Source: an uncultured Flavobacteriaceae bacterium | GTDB lineage: Bacteria > Bacteroidota > Bacteroidia > Flavobacteriales > Flavobacteriaceae | Length of the DNA stretch: 64,000 nt | Assembly: GCA_947494715.1 (NCBI GenBank) | Contig: CANLWG010000003.1 | Span: forward strand, 248,001 to 312,000 | Direction: 5' to 3' | Notes under the pieces: generated by a model | What the model saw: the letters and a program-made list of their open reading frames with translations, nothing else | Databases searched by the model: none | What the model was told of the DNA's origin: nothing | Shown: positions 59,775 to 64,000 of the stretch, piece by piece | Layout of the letters: each line of letters begins with the position of its first letter | How positions within the stretch are numbered: position 1 is the stretch's first letter | Made by a program: the position numbers and the translations under genes

Positions 59775-61562
59775 ATGCCCCAGGTACCCATCCAAATACA
59801 ACTAAGCACCCTTCCTAATAATCCGGGTGTTTATCAGTTTTTTGATTCCGATGAGAAAATGCTCTATGTGGGAAAAGCTAAAAACTTAAAAAAGCGGGTT
59901 ACCTCTTATTTTACCAAGAACCATGAATATGGAAAGACCCGGGTGCTGGTAAAGAAAATAAACCGGATAAAACATATAGTTGTTCCAACGGAATCGGATG
60001 CATTATTGTTGGAGAACAACCTTATTAAAAAATACAGACCTAGGTACAATGTAATGCTTAAGGACGATAAGTCCTATCCCTGGATATGTATCAAAAAAGA
60101 ACGTTTTCCAAGAATATTTCCTACAAGGAAACTTATCAAGGACGGGTCGGAATACTACGGCCCGTACACCAGCATGGGCACGGTAAGGACATTATTGGAC
60201 CTCGTTAAAAGTGTCTATCCATTACGTACCTGTAACTATGACCTCTCGGAGGAAAAGATAGCCGCTGGGAAGTATAAGTTGTGCTTGGAATATCATTTGG
60301 GCAATTGCAAAGGACCTTGTATAGGACTACAAAGTGCGGACGAGTACCACAGACAAATAGATGATATCCGAGAGATTATAAAGGGCAATTTTAAATCCTC
60401 CATTCAGTATTTCAAAAAGCAGATGAAGGTCTTGGCCGATGAAATGAAGTTTGAAGATGCCCAGCGCATCAAGGACAAAGTTCAGGTATTGGAAAATTAT
60501 CAGGTAAAATCCACGATAGTAAACCCTAAGATTAATAATGTGGACGTATTTTCCATTATTTCGGATGAGGCCTATGGCTATGTGAATTTTTTGCAACTTT
60601 CCCATGGATCTATAGTAAGGTCCCATACTTTGGAGCTAAAAAAGAAGCTCAATGAAAAGGATACAGATCTTTTGCAACTGGCCATAGTTGAGATACGCCA
60701 AAGATTCAAATCCGAATCTAGGGAGTTGTACCTTCCGTTCGAGGTAATTGTAGAACCCCATTTAAAAGTCACAATTCCAAAACTCGGTGATAAGAGAAAA
60801 ATCCTGGAACTATCAGAGCGGAATGCCAAATTTTTCAGGCAGGAAAGGTTTAAGCAAATCAAGATATTAGACCCGGATAGGCATACGAATCGGATTATGT
60901 CGCAAATGCAGAAAGACCTTAGGCTGGGTAAAGAACCTAGACATATTGAATGTTTTGATAACAGTAATATCCAAGGAAGCAATCCGGTTGCGGCCTGCGT
61001 GGTTTTTAGAAATGGCAAACCATCTAAAAAGGAGTATAGACATTACAATATTAAAACGGTAAAAGGCCCTGACGATTTTGCTTCTATGGAAGAAGTGGTA
61101 TATAGAAGGTATAAAAGGCTGTTGGCAGAAGAAGCTGAATTACCCCAACTAATTATTATAGATGGGGGAAAGGGACAATTATCTTCAGCCCTCAAAAGCT
61201 TGGATGTTTTAGGTCTTAGGGGAAAAATCGCCATTATCGGCATAGCTAAGCGGTTGGAGGAAATCTATTTTCCCGAAGATCCCGTTCCGTTGTATCTGGA
61301 TAAAAAATCGGAAAGCTTACGGATTATTCAGCAACTTAGGAACGAGGCACACCGATTTGGAATTACCTTACATAGAAATAAGCGGAGTAAATCGGCCATA
61401 GACTCTGAACTTGTAAGTATAGAGGGCATTGGGGAGAAGACCGCCCAAGAACTGTTGAGGAATTTTAAATCCGTAAAACGTATTAAGGAGGCCTCAATAG
61501 ATAATTTGGCAGAGACCGTGGGAATGGCCAAAGCCAAAAAGATATATGAAACATTTCACTAA
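59775..61562 (+). CDS. uvrC: excinuclease ABC subunit C
   Basis: A 595-residue nucleotide-excision repair endonuclease. The N-terminal GIY-YIG nuclease shows PGVYQFFD and LYVGKAKNLKKRV (about 18-43). The UVR segment YFKKQMKVLADEMKFEDAQRIKDKV is near 215-240. The C-terminal RNase H-like nuclease has ECFDNSNIQG and IDGGKGQL, and two helix-hairpin-helix motifs follow (IEGIGEKTAQELLRNF). Both incision sites are thus present. The patatin gene starts 19 bp after the stop. Confidence 0.96.
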   Translation: MPQVPIQIQLSTLPNNPGVYQFFDSDEKMLYVGKAKNLKKRVTSYFTKNHEYGKTRVLVKKINRIKHIVVPTESDALLLENNLIKKYRPRYNVMLKDDKSYPWICIKKERFPRIFPTRKLIKDGSEYYGPYTSMGTVRTLLDLVKSVYPLRTCNYDLSEEKIAAGKYKLCLEYHLGNCKGPCIGLQSADEYHRQIDDIREIIKGNFKSSIQYFKKQMKVLADEMKFEDAQRIKDKVQVLENYQVKSTIVNPKINNVDVFSIISDEAYGYVNFLQLSHGSIVRSHTLELKKKLNEKDTDLLQLAIVEIRQRFKSESRELYLPFEVIVEPHLKVTIPKLGDKRKILELSERNAKFFRQERFKQIKILDPDRHTNRIMSQMQKDLRLGKEPRHIECFDNSNIQGSNPVAACVVFRNGKPSKKEYRHYNIKTVKGPDDFASMEEVVYRRYKRLLAEEAELPQLIIIDGGKGQLSSALKSLDVLGLRGKIAIIGIAKRLEEIYFPEDPVPLYLDKKSESLRIIQQLRNEAHRFGITLHRNKRSKSAIDSELVSIEGIGEKTAQELLRNFKSVKRIKEASIDNLAETVGMAKAKKIYETFH

Positions 61563-61581
61563 TGTGGGCGATTAACTTAAA

Positions 61582-63849
61582 ATGATGCCAAGACCTATCC
61601 TTATAGTAATTATCTTTTTATTTCCACTCTTCTTAACGGCCCAAAATTCAGCTAAGGAAAAAGTAAAGGTGGGTGTAGTGCTAAGTGGAGGGGGCGCTAA
61701 GGGGATGGCGCATATAGGGGCATTGAAGGTGATAGAAGAGGCAGGAGTGGAAGTGGACTACATAGGTGGTACAAGTATGGGGGCCATTGTAGGGGCCCTA
61801 TATGCGGCAGGTTATTCGGCTATTGAACTGGATTCCATTTTTAGGGCAATCGACTTTACTAATTTGATTCAGGACAATCTTCCCAGAGATGCCAAGACTT
61901 TTTATGAGAAGGAGGATTCGGAAAGATATGCCATTACCCTACCTTTCAACAATTTTAAGGTTTCCGTTCCTCCTGCGTATTCTGGAGGACAGAACATCTA
62001 TAATGAATTGGTTAGGCTATTGTACCATGTAAGGGACGCCAAGGATTTTTCCGAATTGCCCATTCCTTTTCTATGCGTTGCTACGAATGCCGAAACCGGA
62101 GAAGAAGTATTGCTCAACGAGGGTTATTTACCGGAAGCCGTTATGGCAAGCGGTGCACTGCCCTCGCTTTTTGAACCTACAACTGTTGATGACAAGATAT
62201 TGATGGACGGAGGCGTAGTTAACAATTACCCAATCGATGAGGTAAGGAACATGGGCGCAGATATTATTATCGGGGTAGATGTTCAGCACGGCCTGTCCGA
62301 TAGGGAGGAACTGCTTTCCGCTACGGAAATCCTCTTACAGATAAACAATTTTAGGACCGTAAAAGATATGGGGGGAAAATCCGAAAGGACCGATATCTAC
62401 ATAAAACCTGAAATGGGAAACTACTCCGTAATCGATTTCAATGAAAGGGAGAATATCATAGATAACGGTGAAATTGCTGCCAGAGAAAAATTTGCGGAAT
62501 TAAAGAAACTTTCCATAGATCAAAATAGTTCTAAAATGGCCATAAATTCCCTAGGGCTTAACGACAAACTTATTGTGAACAGACTGGTCATTTCAGGCAA
62601 TAATGATAATTATTCTCGAGGCTATGTAAAGGGGAAGCTAAGGTTTGACCTAGGAGAGGAACTAGAGTTCGAAAAGTTCCAACAGGGCATTAGTAATTTA
62701 TCGGCTACGGGAAATTTTAAAACAATACGTTATAGGCTTATCTCCAATGGTATAGGGGAAGACCTAATATTAAATTTGGATGAAAATCCGAACAGGACCT
62801 TGCTACGCCTTGGTGCGCATTATGACGACCTGTACAAAAGTGCTGCAATAATCAATCTCACTAAAAAAAGGCTTTTAGCGAAAGACGACCTTGCCTCGTT
62901 CGATTTGATTCTTGGCGACAATGTAAGATACAACTTTGAGTACTATGTGGACAAAGGCTCATATTGGAGCTTTGGAATCAATTCTAGGTTCAATGCATTT
63001 GAGAAAGAAACAGATTATGATTTGATCAGTGATAATTTTGATGTAGTGGATGATCCAAATATAAACAGTATTAATCTAGACATCACGGATGTGACCAATC
63101 AAGTTTATGTACAGACCGTGCTTAGGGAGGAGTTTGCCTTTACCACGGGCATAGAACATAAATTTTTGAAGTATAGCACGAGGACTTTAGGAAATGTTCC
63201 ACAAGCCGAGGCATTGATTGCTGTAAAGTCTTCTGGCGAACGAACCTTTTTCGAGAAAAGTAATTTTTACAGTGCTTTTGGTCAACTTACATTGGACACC
63301 TATGACGACAAATATTTTCCGTCAAAAGGCCTATTCTTTGATGGCGATTTTCACTTTTATGTTTTTTCTTCGGACTTCAATGACAACTTTAAGGAATTCT
63401 CAATAGCCAAGGCAAAATTGGGCGGGGCCTTCTCTATATCAAAAAATCTATCGTTAAACGTTGAGTCCGAAGGAGGATTTAAATTGGGAACGTCCAATGT
63501 CACTTCCTTTGATTTTGTACTGGGAGGTTTTGGCACCGATATGATCAATAATTTTGTACCATTTGTTGGCTATGATTTTTTGAGTTTGCCCGGAAATAGT
63601 TTTGTAAAGTCTTATGCAAGGATCGACTGGGAATTTGCACGGAAAAATCACCTCATGTTTACGGCGAATTTTGCGAACGTGCAAGACGATATTTTTAGAC
63701 TGGGAGAGTGGTTTACGGAACCGAGTTTTTCCGGATATGGCATTAGTTATGGTTGGGAATCCTTTTTAGGCCCGGTACAAGTAATGTATTCATGGTCTCC
63801 CGAAGGAGGTACTGGGAATTTCTTTTTTAGTGTGGGTCATTGGTTTTAG
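61582..63849 (+). CDS. patatin-like phospholipase with outer-membrane barrel
   Basis: A 755-residue protein with a signal peptide (ending LTAQ). The patatin domain (about 28-300) has the oxyanion loop GVVLSGGGAKGMAHIG, the nucleophile GGTSMGA and the catalytic Asp in DGGVVNNYP. A POTRA-like part (about 320-410) follows, then a C-terminal barrel ending in F. This is the PlpD type of two-domain outer-membrane lipase (type Vd), whose lipase may be surface-exposed or periplasmic. It lies directly after uvrC and may share its transcript. Confidence 0.92.
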   Translation: MMPRPILIVIIFLFPLFLTAQNSAKEKVKVGVVLSGGGAKGMAHIGALKVIEEAGVEVDYIGGTSMGAIVGALYAAGYSAIELDSIFRAIDFTNLIQDNLPRDAKTFYEKEDSERYAITLPFNNFKVSVPPAYSGGQNIYNELVRLLYHVRDAKDFSELPIPFLCVATNAETGEEVLLNEGYLPEAVMASGALPSLFEPTTVDDKILMDGGVVNNYPIDEVRNMGADIIIGVDVQHGLSDREELLSATEILLQINNFRTVKDMGGKSERTDIYIKPEMGNYSVIDFNERENIIDNGEIAAREKFAELKKLSIDQNSSKMAINSLGLNDKLIVNRLVISGNNDNYSRGYVKGKLRFDLGEELEFEKFQQGISNLSATGNFKTIRYRLISNGIGEDLILNLDENPNRTLLRLGAHYDDLYKSAAIINLTKKRLLAKDDLASFDLILGDNVRYNFEYYVDKGSYWSFGINSRFNAFEKETDYDLISDNFDVVDDPNINSINLDITDVTNQVYVQTVLREEFAFTTGIEHKFLKYSTRTLGNVPQAEALIAVKSSGERTFFEKSNFYSAFGQLTLDTYDDKYFPSKGLFFDGDFHFYVFSSDFNDNFKEFSIAKAKLGGAFSISKNLSLNVESEGGFKLGTSNVTSFDFVLGGFGTDMINNFVPFVGYDFLSLPGNSFVKSYARIDWEFARKNHLMFTANFANVQDDIFRLGEWFTEPSFSGYGISYGWESFLGPVQVMYSWSPEGGTGNFFFSVGHWF

Positions 63850-64000
63850 TCAGCAAATGGCTTGTTCCAAAAAATGTACAACTGAGTCCATCCAGAATTT
63901 TTCTTTGTGTAAAATACAGGCAATACCTTAACATAGTATTTGCTTCTTTTTCCCGATATTTGCTACAACTTTTTATTGAGATAGTGAGAAAGTCAAGGAT
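63850..64000. other. 151-bp end of window, no gene seen
   Basis: AT-rich DNA after the patatin gene with no frame of note and no clear terminator; the window ends here. Confidence 0.5.

Overview
The window reads as chromosomal DNA of a marine-type member of the Flavobacteriaceae (Bacteroidota). The support is indirect: several genes are preceded by the Bacteroidota -7 box TANNTTTG, Shine-Dalgarno sites are mostly absent, many lipoproteins end their signal in S-C or G-C, and the gene families are typical (TonB-dependent receptor with a carboxypeptidase-like N-terminal domain, LytTR regulator, DUF1304, a ~1130-residue IleS, DksA-like/LspA next to IleS). No rRNA, tRNA, CRISPR array or insertion sequence was recognised.

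Layout. 0-2.7 kb: zinc-ribbon membrane protein (cut by the window edge), metallophosphoesterase, acyl-ACP desaturase. 2.7-4.3 kb: small membrane proteins and strong hairpins, possibly with an sRNA. 4.3-6.9 kb: ALDH7-type aldehyde dehydrogenase, DUF1304 and 3-hydroxyanthranilate dioxygenase (kynurenine/lysine breakdown). 7-9.2 kb: CAP lipoprotein, CvpA and two small cytosolic proteins. 9.3-15.9 kb: glycerol block (glpK, glpD, later gpsA) with a PDZ-hydrolase and a membrane LytTR regulator between. 16-21 kb: duplicated-domain lipoprotein, divergent AraC regulator / PhyH-type dioxygenase, YciI-like protein, SulP transporter. 21-25.5 kb: a minus-strand cassette (Dph6-like ATP-pyrophosphatase, alpha/beta hydrolase, amidohydrolase, VOC protein) flanked on both sides by two related, very short peptide genes. 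25.9-32.7 kb: cytochrome c, YheT hydrolase, bestrophin, UBP zinc finger plus cNMP-binding flavoprotein, nitronate monooxygenase-like protein, Tat-exported Gfo/Idh oxidoreductase.

33-37.3 kb looks like an acquired or decaying segment: a serine hydrolase broken by one in-frame TGA, a membrane protein, an ECF sigma factor with a putative anti-sigma, an exported amidohydrolase, and then a relic of a second Gfo/Idh C-terminus. 37.4-39.2 kb: thioesterase and DUF763 protein. 39.3-43.3 kb: a compact GntR-MFS-VOC-sugar isomerase-sugar epimerase operon with a 27-bp palindrome inside its promoter, which looks like an uncharacterised sugar or sugar-acid pathway. 43.4-47.3 kb: EamA exporter, ArsC-like protein, Asp/Glu racemase, ArsR-type regulator, DinB protein, RsiV-like lipoprotein. 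47.3-64 kb is mostly core: cystathionine gamma-synthase family, glutamate dehydrogenase, recO, TonB receptor, LEA-like lipoprotein, ileS-dksA-like-lspA, 5-formyl-THF cyclo-ligase, uvrC and a patatin/BamA-type outer-membrane protein.

The strongest candidate for something undescribed is the pair of micropeptides at 21.1 and 25.4 kb, which share the core ISLKxWxGWxGGYGxS but have unrelated N-termini. Next come the sugar operon at 39-43 kb and the thioredoxin-reductase-like flavoprotein at 28.8 kb, which has lost both redox cysteines and is paired with a UBP zinc finger.
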